DNA of 64,000 nucleotides from Capra hircus (GCF_001704415.2 NC_030817.1:36343550-36407549), one strand, 5' to 3'; positions 34,206 through 45,845 are shown, numbered from the stretch's first letter. The notes: generated by a model from the letters alone, not told the origin. Numbers and translations are program-made.

Positions 34206-34509
34206 TGGGAAGCATGTTCCAAACTGCAGCCATTCTTGGCCCACTTGGAGCCAGGAGATTTAGGGAGATTGTAAGTTGAAAGTCAGAGTCCCTACCCCAT
34301 GGTCATTCCATGGCTGCATTCAGCAAGTAAGGTTAGTGAAGAGGGTACAGAAAAAAGGGGATGTGCTTTCTTTATTAAGAGCTTTGTGCCCATTGGAATC
34401 AATGGGAGTGCAAGTTAGCCAGAAACCAGGGAATGTGCACATTGGATTTTAGAATTTCTTCTGAATCTGCACTTCCATTATCAGTTGTCCTCTCTTCAGA
34501 AATGGCTAA

Positions 34510-35030
34510 GGTTTGAAGACCAATTGGCAGTATCTACTGAAACTGAACATTCGCAAGCCTATCACATGACCCTGTGATTTTATCCCCAGGCGGATATCAC
34601 CAATGAAATGCATGCATATTTTCACCAAAGGGCATGTATAAGAAAGTTCACAGAGGCACCGCAAGGCAGAAACTACCCAAATGATCATTAACACTAGAAT
34701 GGAAAATGACTTGTAGTATATTCATTCAAAGTCAGGTTTCACAGCAAAGAGAAAGAACAGACCAATGCTCCATGCAGCGGCATTTCACAAAGATAACATT
34801 TTAAGGGAAAGAAGCCAGTTAGAAAAGAATACGTAGCGAATGATTTCATTTGTATGCATTTCAAAAACAGGCAGTTGTAAAGTCAAGATAATGGTTTATC
34901 TCTGGAGAGGTATTGAAGGATTTGTATTATGTATTTTATTTCTTGATCTAGGTGCTGGTTACACGAGTGTTCAGTTTTTAAAAAAAAATATGAACTGTGT
35001 ATTTGTGGTTTGTGTACTTCTGTACATATA
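34510..35030 (+). mobile_element. L1M-class LINE-1 3' end
   Basis: 'attggcagtatctactgaaa', 'caatgaaatgcatgcatatt', 'gaaagaagccagttagaaaa', 'ttcttgatctaggtgctggt' and 'tacacgagtgttcagt' follow old L1 3' UTR order, ending near 'cttctgtacatata'. Confidence 0.75.
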
Positions 35031-35035
35031 GATGA

Positions 35036-35252
35036 GCTTCCCAGGTGGCGCTAGTGGTAAAGAACCTGCCTGCCAATGCAGGAGACCTGAGACACAGGTT
35101 TGATCCCTGGGTTGGGAAGACCTCCTGGAGGAGGAGGGCATGGCAAGCCACTCTAGTATTCTTGCTTGGAGAATCCAATGGACAGAGGAGCCTGGCGGGC
35201 TACAGTCCATGGGGTTATAAGAGTCGGACATGACTTAGTGACTAAACCACCA
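35036..35252 (+). mobile_element. Bov-tA SINE
   Basis: Head agcttcccaggtggcgctag; the head carries an extra gacacaggtt segment as in the copy at 55329. Core and tail complete. It sits directly behind the L1M 3' end. Confidence 0.92.
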
Positions 35253-35529
35253 CATGGTGGATGAATCCCTCTTTGGTTGAGTCATTGAGTTCGCCCATCA
35301 CTATCTGCCTGTAATTGTCTCAGTAACTGAAAGTCCTGTATCCTGAGAAATGCTTCAGACCTGGGGAAGCCAGGATGATTGGTCACCCTAGCTTTTCTGC
35401 ACAGGCCAACTCTGATTGCCTGTAGTGTAATCTTGACCCCTTCCTGGACTAGTTCTTGAGATTTGGTGAAATAGATATGAACAGAATCCAATATAACTAG
35501 GAGAATGAAGGTACTTTGTGTTTGAGGAA

Positions 35530-35745
35530 TGGCCTTGAAGACCCTGACTTCGGGTCACAAGATATGGATTTGATTCCCAGCTATCTATTTACTTGCTGTG
35601 TGACTTGATGTTACTTTTCTGAGACTCCTCTTGTCTGTGGATAAAAAATGTCCTACCAAAGCAGTTGTATGACTTAAATAAGATAAAGCATGTAAAAGTG
35701 CTTGACTCATAGTAGCTGATCAATAAATATCACTTTCCTTTCCTA
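35530..35745 (+). mobile_element. MIR SINE, near full length
   Basis: 'ggatttgattcccagctatc', 'ttgctgtgtgacttgatgtt', 'agcatgtaaaagtgcttgac' and 'gctgatcaataaatatcact' in sense order. Confidence 0.8.
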
Positions 35746-35849
35746 TCAGTTTTTTTTCTTTCTTTCTTCCCTATGTAGTTCTCATTCCCCCAAACTCTCA
35801 AAAACATTGTTTCTATTTTTTTGGTTATACTTCTCTTCATTGCAGGGTG

Positions 35850-35985
35850 GTATGGACTAAGCTTTAGAATGAGATATCTACCTCTGAATTCAAATTCTGG
35901 TTCAGTCACTTTCTGTTTGTGGACCTCAGGTAAATTAACTTCTCAGAGCCTTGATTTTCTCACCTCTAACATGGGAATCTTTTTT
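35850..35985 (+). mobile_element. MIR SINE 5' part
   Basis: 'ctctgaattcaaattctggt', 'tcagtcactttctgtttgtg', 'gtaaattaacttctcagagc' match the sense MIR 5' half and core. The 3' half is missing. Confidence 0.7.
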
Positions 35986-36340
35986 CTTTAAAAAATATAA
36001 TAAATGCAGACATTGCAGTTGCTTTTGGTACCCTGCATCATGCCTGCTCAGCCCATCTCTCGTTTCTGCTGTAGCTCTGGCTCTCCAGGAACTGACACTC
36101 ATATTGTCAGTACCTACCTTATCACGTGCATCTCTGCTGTTTAGATTCTAGTCATATTTGGGCTATGAAGTGAAAGGTAAAGGAGAAAAGGAAAGATATA
36201 TCCATCTGAATGCAGAGTTTCAAAGAATAGCAAGGACAGATTAGAAAGCCTTCCTCAGTGTTCAATGCAAAAAAATAGAGGAAAACAATAGACTGGGAAA
36301 GACTAGAGATCTCTTCAAGAAAATTAGAGATACCAATGGA

Positions 36341-37884
36341 ATGTTTCATGCAAAGATGGGCACAATAAAGGACAGAAACAGTATGGGCCCAATAGAAGCA
36401 GAAGATATTAAGAAGAGGTGGCAAGGATACACAGAAGAACTATACAAAGACCTTCATGACCCAGATAATCATGATGGTGTGATCACTCACCTAGAGCCAG
36501 ACATCTTGGAGTGTGAAGTCAAGTGGGCCTTAGGAAGCATCACTATGAACAAAGCCAGTGGAGGGGATGGAATTCCAGCTGAGCTATTTATTTATTATGG
36601 TTTTAAATTTAAACTTCTTTATTTTAATTGGAGACTAATTACTTTACAATATTGTATTGGTTTTGCCATATATCAACATGAATCCACCACTGGTGTACAC
36701 GTGTTCCCAATCCTGAACCCCCCTCCCGCCTCCCTCCCCATACCAGCTGAGCTATTTAAAATTCTAAAAGATGATGCTGTTATACTGCTGTACTCATTAT
36801 GCCAGCAAATTTGGAAAACTCAGCAGTGGCCACAGGACTGGAAAAGGTCAGTTATCATTCCAATCCCAAAGAAAGGGAAAGCCAAAGAATATTCAAACTA
36901 CCACACAATTACACTCATTTCCCACACTAGCAAAGTAATGCTCAAAATTCTCCAAGTGAGGCAGCAACAGTGCGTGAACCAAGCACTTCTAGATGATCAA
37001 GCTGGATTTAGAGAATGCAGAGGAACCAGAGATCAAATTGCCAACATCCACTGGATCATAAAAAATGCAAAGAGTTCCAGAAAAACATCTGCTTCGTTGA
37101 CTACGTTAAAGCCTTTGACTATGCGGATCACAACAAACTGTGGAAAATTCTGAAAGAGATGGGAATACCAGACCACCTGACCTGCCTCTTGAGAAACCTG
37201 TATGCAGGTCAGGAAGAAACAGTTAGAACTGAACATGGAACAACAGACTGGTTCCAAATAGGAAAAAGACTATGTCAAGGCTGTATATTGTCACACTGCT
37301 TATTTAACTTCTATGCAGAGTACATCATGAGAAACACTGGGCTGGAGGAAGCACAAGCTGGAATCAAGACTGCCGGGAGAAATCTCAATAACCTCAAATA
37401 TGCAGATGACACCACCCTTATGGCAGAAAGTGAAGAGAAACTAAAAAGCCTCTTGATGAAAGTGAAAGAGGAGAGTGTAAGAGTTGGCTTAAAGCTCAAC
37501 ATTCAGAAAACGAAGATCATGGCATCTGGTCCCATCACTTCATGGCAAATAGATGAGGAAACATTGGAAACAGTGACAGACTTTATTTTATTGGGCTCCA
37601 AAATCATTGCAGATGGTGATTGCAACCATGAAATTAAAAGACGTTTGTTCCTTGAAAGAAGAGCTATGACCAACTTAGACAGCATGTTAAAAAGCAGAGA
37701 CGTTACTTTGCCAACAAAGGTCCATCTAGTCAAAGCTATGGTTTTTCCAGTAGTTGTGTATGGATGTGAGAGTTGGACCATAAAGAAAGTTGAGCACCGA
37801 AGAATGATGCTTTTGAACTGTGATGTTGGAGAAGACTCTCAAGAATCCCTTGGACTGCAGGGAGTTCAAACCAGTCAATCCTAA
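36341..37884 (+). pseudogene. BovB ORF2 reverse transcriptase remnant, frameshifted
   Basis: Two overlapping frames cover the ORF. The first (36341-37153) has the EDIKKRWQGYTEELYKDLHD segment, the WKRSVIIPIPKKGK block and RDQIANIHWI; it reads straight through the nested L1. A one-base loss near 37062-37072 moves the signal to the second frame, which carries DYVKAFDYADHNKLW, QGCILSHCLFNFYAEYIM and the catalytic YADD box with TTLM near 37397-37420. A second frameshift after RRM near 37805 ends it early at 37884. The protein is not functional. Confidence 0.9.
36591..36742 (-). mobile_element. Bovine-type L1 3' end, antisense, nested in BovB
   Basis: The plus strand reads the reversed L1 tail (ttctttattttaattggaga), then 'ttttgccatatatcaacatg' and 'caatcctgaacccccctccc'. 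A perfect 16-bp target duplication ccagctgagctattta (36575-36590 and 36743-36758) is BovB sequence, so the L1 entered an existing BovB copy. The added length (168 bases) is a multiple of three. Confidence 0.93.
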
Positions 37885-38179
37885 AGGAAATTAGTTCTGA
37901 ATATTTATTAGAAGGACTGATGCTGAAGTTGAAGCTCTAATACTTTGGCCACCTGATGGGAAGAACCGACTCACTGGAAAAGACCTTGATGCTGGGAAAG
38001 ACTGAGGGCAGAAGGAGAAGGGGACAACAGAGCTGGTTGGATGGCATCACAGACTCGATAAACATGAGCTTGAGCAAGCTCTGGGAGTTGGTGCTGGACA
38101 GGGAAGTCTGGCATGCTGCAGTCCATGGGGTCACAAAAAGTTGGACATGACTGAGTCACTGAACTGAACCGAACTGAGC

Positions 38180-39380
38180 ACAAACGAAAAATGGGATCTA
38201 TGGAATTTCATATGGAGTCAGATACCAAGTTACCATACATGATAGTCTAGGATGGACAGTGTATGAGTCTGATAAAAATTTCAGAAACAGAAAAAGATTT
38301 AAAAGAGGAGGGAGTCTTATGAATTTGCCATGACTTGCATCTTCCATATTAATCTGAGCTTTATTTTAACTTTATTTAGGATTGCAATGCAATACAATGG
38401 AGTGTATTATTAACCTATGAAGTACCCATCAGTATCTATTTCTGTCTCTAGAAGCCTGTATCTTAGCAGGTTATGAAAATCCACTGCACAGATTCAAACA
38501 CTGGCTCCAAAAAATGTAGCTTGATTCATTCTTTTCAGTAAAGCTTAGAGAATTACACTATTGTGTGAGATCTTAATGATGGTCTTGTTCTTTCTGAAAC
38601 ATATCAGTTAACTCTACAAGTCACATGTAGAGTTGTATATAGTTGAAATAAAGTTGAAGAAGATATAGTTTTGTGCCTTTAAAGAACTGTAGCTTAATTG
38701 AGACAAAAACACTTTTGTTGAGTGTCTAGGTGTTATGCACATTAAATGTAGCATCTCTAAACACCCCCTAAAGCTTATATAAAGTTTGGGTTCCTCCTAA
38801 AGTAGACACCAAGAATTTGAGGTGGTTTACAATTTTATTTAAACCTTGAGGTAGATTATAAAAAATATGCAAAGGATAAACTTTACGATTAAGGGAATCC
38901 AGGAAAGGCAAACAGAGCTAATTTGGGATAAAACAGCACATAGGAATGAATGTATCCCAAATTGTTCTGTGCAGCTGCTTGAGGTGGGCTGCATATTTGA
39001 TTCTGAGTTTCCTAAAGACCAAAGTAAAAAGAAAAAACATTCATGGTTTCAAGAGCTGTAGCATCATTGAGATAAAAATGAATCAGTTTAGGAAAAGCAG
39101 TTTTTCTATGGAGACTTGAAAGTGAATCCTCCCATAGGTCTTCATTAAGAGCACATCGTAGGGTAATGATATCATTAACCTATATTATCCCAGATGGTGT
39201 TATACGGTGAAAACTGTGGAGAGCACGTATATGGCTGTTTCTTATACTGTCCCTCAGTCTAAGATAAAAGCTCATTTTAGCACAATCAACATAAGTATTT
39301 GTTGTCCCTCAAACAGTTCTCTATAAATATAATTTCTTAACAATATTTTAGATTTGGTTTACTTGAATCAGTATCCTCAT
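38180..39380. other. Unique AT-rich sequence, no gene recognised
   Basis: No transposon or exon was recognised; only short frames are open. Confidence 0.35.
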
Positions 39381-39439
39381 GCTGCATTTGGCTGAGATCT
39401 TTTATGCCTCCTTCAGTCTATAACAGTTCCATTCCCTTA

Positions 39440-40020
39440 GTTCTCCTCCTTGCCATCTAGAATAGTTGTTGAAGAATCAGGTCATTTGTCCTATGGAATT
39501 TCCCACATTCAGGATTTGGCTGATGGTATCCTTGTGGTTTCACTGTGTTTTAAATAACAATTATTTTATTTCCACGACTAAGTTACTCTCAGTTCTTTTT
39601 CAGATTTGTCCAAGTAATTTTTTTTTGGTTTGTTTTAGTCTCTTCCTCCTTATTCATAGCTCCATTTGTTTAAAAATATTAAGCATACTTACCTTTCATT
39701 TAGAATCTGATATTGCTGTTTTCTGAATCCGTTATACGTCTGGTTCTATTGTTTATTATTTCTTGTTCATGGGTGCTTGTCTCCTGGTGGATTTTGTGAT
39801 TTTTGATTGTGAGTTTGTGTGAATTCATATTTGTTGGCATTATCTCTGAGAGGATGCTGCAGGATCTGGGTTGAAGGTTTGTTTCTCTGGGTAGATTTCC
39901 AATTTAAGTGACATTCTCTTCTAAGTGTTCTAGTGTGATTTCTCACCCTGAACCTGGTGTGTGGCCTATTCGGCTGTTTTGAAATCTCAGAGGACAATTA
40001 TTTATTTTTTTTAACCTCAA
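39440..40020 (+). mobile_element. Possible ancient LINE/unknown mammalian repeat
   Basis: 'tttcccacattcaggatttg' followed by 'gctgatggtatccttgtggt' is a phrase I associate with a common old mammalian repeat, probably L1M-related. Family and boundaries are uncertain. Confidence 0.3.
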
Positions 40021-40111
40021 TACAGAGCCAAGTTTTCTTTTGTGCTTGCTATTGCTGGAAAGGCTCTCTTTGCTTCACCATTTTCCTGAAGGAATACCCA
40101 CTATGAATCCT

Positions 40112-40280
40112 GCTGCTGCTGCTAAGTCACTTCAGTTGTGTCCGACTCTGTGTGACCCCATAGATGGCAGCCCACCAGGCTCCCCCATCCCTAGGATTCT
40201 CCAGGCAAGAACACTGGAGTGGGTTGCCATTTCCTTCTCCAATGCATGAAAGTGAAAAGTGAAAGGGGAGTCGCTCAGTC
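40112..40280 (-). mobile_element. BOV-A2 SINE, minus strand, truncated
   Basis: Perfect 11-bp target duplication ctatgaatcct (40101-40111 and 40281-40291). Contains the (ctg)n tail, one complete monomer and the tgaaagtgaaaagtgaaagg linker, then ends within the tail of the other monomer (gagtcgctcagtc). Confidence 0.95.
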
Positions 40281-40426
40281 CTATGAATCCTAGCACTGTG
40301 CAAATAGGTTTGCAACCTGGCTTCCTGTCATTCACAATGGCTGCGTTTAAACTCACTCAACTCTCTCATCTCAGTCTTAGCTTCTTAGCAGGTCTGCCAT
40401 TATTTCAATTTTATTTTTTAAAGTGG

Positions 40427-40740
40427 GGCTTCCCTGATAGCTCAGTTGGTAAAGAATCCGCTGCAATGAAGGAGACCCTGGTTCGATTCCTGGGTCGGGA
40501 AGATCCGCTGGAGAAGAGATAGGCTACCCACTCTGGTATTCTTGGGCTTCCCTTGTGGCTCAGCTGGTAAAGAATCTGCCTGCAATTCAGGAGACCTGGG
40601 TTTGATCCCTGGGCTGGGAAGATCCTCTGGAGAAGGGAAAGGCTACCCACTCCAGTATTCTGGCCTGGAGAATTTCATGGACTGTATGGTCCATGGGGTC
40701 GCAAAAAATTGAACAGGACTGAGCGACTTTCACTTTCAAT
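40427..40740 (+). mobile_element. Dimeric-head Bov-tA SINE
   Basis: First head ggggcttccctgatagctca with B-box variant ggttcgattcc, spacer ending 'ggtattcttg', then a second head (40546 onward) with full core and the ctttcactttc tail. Same architecture as 3253 and 11565. Confidence 0.92.
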
Positions 40741-40900
40741 GTATGTCTACATGATTATATAACTTCTATATGTTATAATTAACATGATACATGACTATTA
40801 TTTATCTGTGTAGTGTAATAGATAATATACCTTATAATATTACATATACATGTATGTGTTTGGTATGTGTGTATATGTATATGTTTATTCTTTAAAAAAA
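40741..40900. repeat. AT-rich low-complexity tract
   Basis: Purine-pyrimidine alternating TA/TG sequence, with 'atgtgtgtatatgtatatg' near 40865. No element was recognised. Confidence 0.6.
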
Positions 40901-41495
40901 TTTTTTATAACTGGTGGATTTCAAAATCTTTAGCCTAGCATGTTTTCAAAATAGAAGTCCTTGATTCTCTGCAGTATGCCTGCCTAAATCCAAAGAACCT
41001 TTTAGGACTCTTCTGAGTTCCTGAATCATGGACGATATGGCACCCTCATATGCCTACCTAAAACTGTGGCTGTGCTTCTCTGTTATCTTAATTAGAGCTC
41101 ATTATCTCACTTAACTCCCCGTGGCTTCTTCTCACAACCAGTGACCTCTGACTGTGATGGCCCGGTGGGCTGCTATGCGGAAGCAGACCGGCAGTATCTT
41201 CTCCTAGCCCTTTCTTGGACTCTCACAACATGGAAATAAAGCCAGTTGCCCCCTCAGCCTCTGATGGAGGCTTCTCTCCTCACCATTCAGGCGGCCTGGC
41301 TGCCCTCTGGAGATGCCTGTGTTGTATTTGTGTGCATTTTCACTATCCACTGCACTTGCTTAAATGTCTGTCTTTGCCGCTCAATTGCGGGTGCCAAAAC
41401 CTTTTTCAATCTCATCGTATAAGCATCTCTCTCCAGACTTGTTCTGCCTCCTCTATCTTTTTGTTCAGTTGGTTAGCCTTTCACCCACCTGGTCT

Positions 41496-41522
41496 CCCTA
41501 ACCCTAACCCTAACCCTAACCC
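41496..41522. repeat. Interstitial telomeric repeat (CCCTAA)4
   Basis: Four perfect ccctaa units plus a final ccc. The flanks are ordinary sequence; an L2 follows at about 41610. Confidence 0.97.
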
Positions 41523-41609
41523 AGAAAGTCTGTCTTCCTCCTCACGCTGAGCTTCTGTGGGGTGCTGATTGACCCCTTGACCCCTGCTCTCCAGTGGGTC
41601 CGGGCCCTC

Positions 41610-42285
41610 TCTGTGCCTCCTCTGGACTGCTGCAGCAATCTTCTGAGCTGGTTTCTTATTTCTTCTCAGGCACTACAAACCTACCCTCCACACAGTCATC
41701 ATGATTTAAAGTGCAAGTCTGACCAAGGCCCTGCATAAAATCCTTGAGTGGATGGAGCCTGGCCTCCTCTTTGCTCCCGGTTTTACAAGATTGCTCCCAG
41801 CCCCATTTCCTCCACACGTTGGACATCGGAGATGGAGTTCAGCAGCACTGACTGCTTAGTGCCCCCATTTTGAACCAGGCTGTCTTTCTCTTTGGTGCCT
41901 TACCCATGGGGTCCCCTTTGCCTGAATTACGCCGACTGACCCTCTTTGTGGGACGAGGTCCCACCCACCTGTGAGATTCAGCACCTGTCTTCGTCCCTTC
42001 AGCAACTCTTCTCCAAAGTCCCTCCCACCCCTCTGCCAGCCTCCCCACTCTGTGTCTCAGAACAGCCTGTGGGTTGTCCTGCTTGCCCATCCATCCTTGT
42101 CTGGCTCATTTCAAGGTCCTCTTTTCTGATCTCTCTCCCACCTGCACAGCAAACTCAATGCTTGTCTGTCTCCGTAAGCCCCTTAGGGGATTTAGGACTG
42201 GATCACACTTCTCTTTGTGTTTCCTGTCCTTAACATTTCTCTCACCATTTAGCAGGTGCTCATTAAATTTCTTTGTTCAATGTAG
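41610..42285 (+). mobile_element. L2 LINE, long decayed copy
   Basis: 'ctggactgctgcagcaatct', 'aagtgcaagtctgaccaagg', 'taaaatccttgagtggatgg', 'ctcatttcaaggtcctcttt' and 'agcaggtgctcattaaattt' occur in L2 order across about 650 bases, ending where the L1 insertion begins. Confidence 0.6.
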
Positions 42286-42296
42286 AAATCATTCTT

Positions 42297-42447
42297 TTTT
42301 TTTTAATGTTGATATATAATTTTTTTTAAATTTTTATTTTTACTTTATTTTACTTTACAATACTGTATTGGTTTTGCCATACATTGACATGAATCCGCCA
42401 TGGGTGTATATGAGTTCCCAATCCTGAACCCCCCTCCCACTTCCCAC
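42297..42447 (-). mobile_element. Bovine-type L1 3' end, antisense
   Basis: T-rich reversed tail, then 'ttttgccatacattgacatg' and 'caatcctgaacccccctccc'. A perfect 14-bp target duplication tagaaatcattctt (42283-42296 and 42448-42461). Nearly the same length as the nested copy at 36591. Confidence 0.93.
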
Positions 42448-42675
42448 TAGAAATCATTCTTATCTTTTACTAACAGCATTATGATTTGGATAATTTTCTT
42501 AATTTAATTGAGCCTTAAATGTTTCAGATGTGAACGTGGATAATAAGGTACAACTAGCTTATAGCACAGAATACATGATTCTAAGTGTTAGTTCCCTTTT
42601 CCCTTGTTTTCTGTTAAAACATCTCTTGAGGGCACAGTGCTGACATATTAATAATAGTAATAATAATGATTCTTA

Positions 42676-43482
42676 AGCTGGGAGATATATCAATAACATC
42701 AGATATGCAGATGACACCACCCTTATGGCAGTAAGCGAGGAACTAAAGAGCCTCTGGATGAAAATGAAAGAGGAAAGTGAAAAAGTTGGCTTAAAATTCA
42801 ACATTCAGAAAACTAAGATCATGGCATCTGGTCCCATCACTTCATGGCAAACAGATGAGGAAACAATGGAAACAGTGACAGACTTTATTTTTTTGGGCTC
42901 CAATATCATTGCAGATAGTGACTGCAGCCATGAAATTAAAAGACGCTTGCTCCTTAGAAAAAAAATTATGACCAACCTAGATAGCATGTTAAAGAGCAGA
43001 GACATTACTTTGTCAACAAAGGTCTGTCTAGTCAAAGCTATGGTTTTTCCCATAGTCATGTATGCATGTGAGAGTTGGACTATAAAGAAAGCTGAGCACT
43101 GAAGAATTGATGCTTTTGAACTGTGATGTTGGAGAAGACTCTTGAGAGTCCCTTGGACAGCAAGGAGATCCAACTAATCCATCCTAAAGGAAATCAATCC
43201 TGAATATTCATTGGAAGGACTGATGCTGAAGCTGAAACTCCAATACTTTGGCCACCTGATGTGAAGAACTGACTCACTGGAAAAGACCCTGATGCTGGGA
43301 AAGATTGAAAACGGGAGGAGAAGGGGATGACAGAGGATGAGATGGTTGGATGGCATCATCGACTCAATGGATGTGAGTTTGAGTAGGCTCCAGGAGTTGG
43401 CGATGGATAGGGGAGCCTGGAGTGCTGCAGTCCATGGGGTCTCAAAGAGTCAGACACGACTGGGTGACTGAACTGAGCTGAA
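42676..43482 (+). mobile_element. BovB LINE, 5'-truncated at the RT active site
   Basis: Begins near 'gctgggagatatatcaataa', includes the YADD codons (about 42704-42715), and runs to the 'gactgaactgagctgaa' end. The flanks hold similar A/T-rich text (attaataatagtaa and attaatatataatagtaa), possibly a decayed target duplication. Open frame 42725-43102 ends at a stop in place of arginine after KKAEH; a frameshift follows. Confidence 0.94.
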
Positions 43483-43512
43483 TCCTATTAATATATAATA
43501 GTAACAGTGATA

Positions 43513-43755
43513 GCTACAGCTTATTTGGCTTCCCATCTGCCAGACAGTATTCTAAGTGCTTTACATAGATGAACTCATGTGTTATCACTACAAGCTTACG
43601 AGGAAGGAGATAAGACTACCTTACCTTATGGCTGGGAAACTGAGGCAGAGAGGCTGTACAACTTCCCCCAAACCCTCAGGCATTAGTGGTAGAGCTAGGG
43701 TTTAGACCTGGGCTGTCTGACTCTAGTGTGTGCTTAACCACCTCCTCACCCTGGC
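43513..43755 (-). mobile_element. MIR SINE, near full length, minus strand
   Basis: 'gccagacagtattctaagtg', 'ctttacatagatgaactcat', 'gctgggaaactgaggcagag' and 'agggtttagacctgggctgt' run in reversed MIR order to 'gcttaaccacctcctc'. Confidence 0.85.
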
Positions 43756-43769
43756 TTACTTTCCCATGA

Positions 43770-43889
43770 AACTAGTCAAAAATTTTATCCTTCTTTCAAA
43801 GAGGGAGAAATTGAGGTTCAAAGAGAGTGGGAGACTTAGCTAGAGTCACACAGCTCAGATGTGGTGGAGTGAGGTGTTCTCCACTGCAG
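43770..43889 (-). mobile_element. Second MIR core fragment
   Basis: 'gagggagaaattgaggttca', 'gactt' and 'agagtcacacagctcag' repeat the reversed MIR core directly behind the previous copy. Confidence 0.5.
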
Positions 43890-43905
43890 CAAAATCTTCA
43901 CTTTT

Positions 43906-44049
43906 TTTTTGGCGGGGGTAGGGGGGTGGGGGTGGGGGTGCTCTGCCACATACGATGTGGTATCTTAATTCCCTGACCAGGGGTAGAACCCTTGCCCCCT
44001 GGAAGCACTTAACCACTGAGTCTCAGCCACTGGACAGCCAAGGAAGTCC
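43906..44049 (-). mobile_element. CHR-type SINE, minus strand
   Basis: Perfect 16-bp target duplication caaaatcttcactttt (43890-43905 and 44050-44065). It holds a T tail, a G-rich run (gggggtaggggggtgggggt near 43914), the 'gtggtatcttaattccctga' block and the reversed tRNA-like head. The G-rich run is unusual for the family. Confidence 0.88.
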
Positions 44050-44109
44050 CAAAATCTTCACTTTTGGATAGAGACTTTGCTTGAAACTTTTCCAGTCTTA
44101 AAACAGACC

Positions 44110-44925
44110 CCTGTCAGGAGTTGGGCTATTGACAATACTTTTGATGATAATATATCATAGTAATGGAAGAGTTTTCTTTTTTGGTTGAATTAGGAAATGA
44201 GACCCATCCTTTTGGGTGACTGAAAATGTCTGAAGTGGAGTATCATGAAAGTAGAGTTATTTATTTAAATTTTACATAGTATTTCTAGTCCCAACTGGCT
44301 CAAAATCATAGGTCTGGTAGCCTTCCCCATTTTCTTCTAGGACATTCTTGCTTTCTGAAGAGAGGGGACCAGCAATGATCCCCCAGAACTGTGGCAGATG
44401 TGTTTTCTAACCCACTGTCTGGATGCATTTTGGGGATGAGTTCCTGATATTTATGTGAAAAGGAGGATGACTGGGTCACTCTGTCTTCTCATTGAGTTAT
44501 GCCAGAGGTCACCGTCACAAAAAGTTGGAAGAAATGGGGTGTGTAGGAATTTGGGGCTGGTAAGTTATTTATTTACTTAGCCATATTTTAAAAGCTGAAA
44601 AGCCATCATGAAATCTGTGGAATGCATTGTCATGAGAGGTCAGCAAGTCAAGTTCTATGGCTGTATTTTTTAAAGAGACAGATTATTTCATGACCAATGA
44701 TGATATTTGCATTTATGATTAAACACAGTCTTGGGCAGGACTTGGATGGGGGAGATGGGGTGTGGAAGAAGTGGTTACCACCCTTCTCACCTCAGTCCCA
44801 ATCTCTGAATCCCAAACTACAGCCCCACACCCATATACACTTCAGAGTAGCAACATTGCTTGGAGACAAAACCATTGCAGAAGAGTTGTGAAGAGAAAAA
44901 TCAGAGGACATTTAAAAATGTCCTC
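44110..44925. other. Unique sequence, no gene recognised
   Basis: No transposon or exon was recognised. Confidence 0.35.
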
Positions 44926-44930
44926 TAAAA

Positions 44931-45109
44931 TTTTTGGCACCAAGGACCAGTTTTGTGAAAGATAATTTTTCTCTGTGGACCAGGGTGGGAGGGATGGCTT
45001 CTGGGTGATTTAAGTACATCACATTTATTCTGTACTTTATTTCTATTATGATCACGTAAGCTCCACCTCAGATCATCAGGCATTAGATTCTGGAGGTTGG
45101 GGACGCCTG
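44931..45109 (-). mobile_element. hAT-type DNA transposon, partial, same family as 11902
   Basis: 'tttttggcaccaaggaccag' and the terminal ggttggggacgcctg mirror the two ends of the 11902 element. Its 5' half is deleted (the gcagcaagagatgagctgtg part is missing). Shared internal text, aaataaagtac in element orientation, confirms the family. Confidence 0.75.
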
Positions 45110-45369
45110 ATTTAGGGGATGATTCCACTAGTCTCCGACGTAGAATCCAACGTTGTCCTCAACAAGGGACCCGGAACATGCCAGTCATACAGAAAGAAGA
45201 GCTATAGTTGTAAAGATGGGATCCTTGTAGTGACAGGGGCTAGGATGGTAGAGACAGTGTGGAACAATGCCTTCATCAAAAACAACCATGAGTAGCTTGG
45301 CATAGTTTCTTTCTTTTTGTAGATATAATGTATTCTTGGGGTATCTGCTCTGTAATATGCACCCACTCT

Positions 45370-45540
45370 GGATGTTCATTCTGTTTAATCCTTTCAGCCA
45401 GCCAATGAAGAAGGGACTGGCATTACTTGTTTTACAACATGGAAACAAAGGTTCCGAGAGTTTAAATAAGTTGCTCAAGGTCAGATAGCTGGTTTACCTC
45501 CACACCTGTGGTCTGAATTATTAAACTATCTAACTCCCAA
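45370..45540 (-). mobile_element. MIR SINE, minus strand
   Basis: 'attctgtttaatcctttcag', 'acatggaaacaaaggttccg', 'aagttgctcaaggtcagata' in reversed MIR order. Confidence 0.65.
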
Positions 45541-45739
45541 GAAAAATGCACAAAGAGACAGTAGTACAATAAGCCAGTATACAATCCTATCACCTAGGAG
45601 TAACTCCTGTTAGCCCTTGGCATTGAACAGATATGGAAAAGGATGGCCTGCTTGCTTGTGACTTGCTTTGCCCTCTGGTTTTGTTGATGTTCCACAGAGC
45701 ACTTTTCATAGTTAGGTGTGTAACAATATATACCTTCTC

Positions 45740-45845
45740 CAATGGGCAATAAATGCTAGGAGTGAAGGGATAGTTTCTATTTGTTCATCTCTGCATCCTC
45801 AGGGGCTAGCTCATAGTAGACTTATGGTTTCAAATGAATAAGTGA
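45740..45845 (+). mobile_element. L2 LINE 3' end
   Basis: 'gaagggatagtttctatttg', 'ttcatctctgcatcctcagg' and 'gctcatagtagacttatggt' with a tgaataagtg end follow the sense L2 3' terminus. Confidence 0.55.

Larger units (their letters stand above)
36168..38176 (+). mobile_element. BovB LINE, largest copy, carrying a nested L1
   Basis: Runs from 'agtgaaaggtaaaggagaaa' through the RT domain to the 'gaactgaaccgaactgag' end. About 2 kb, still 5'-truncated. It is interrupted by an antisense L1 tail at 36591-36742. This is the only copy here that includes sequence upstream of the RT palm, including 'agaggtggcaaggatacaca' near 36414. Confidence 0.95.
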
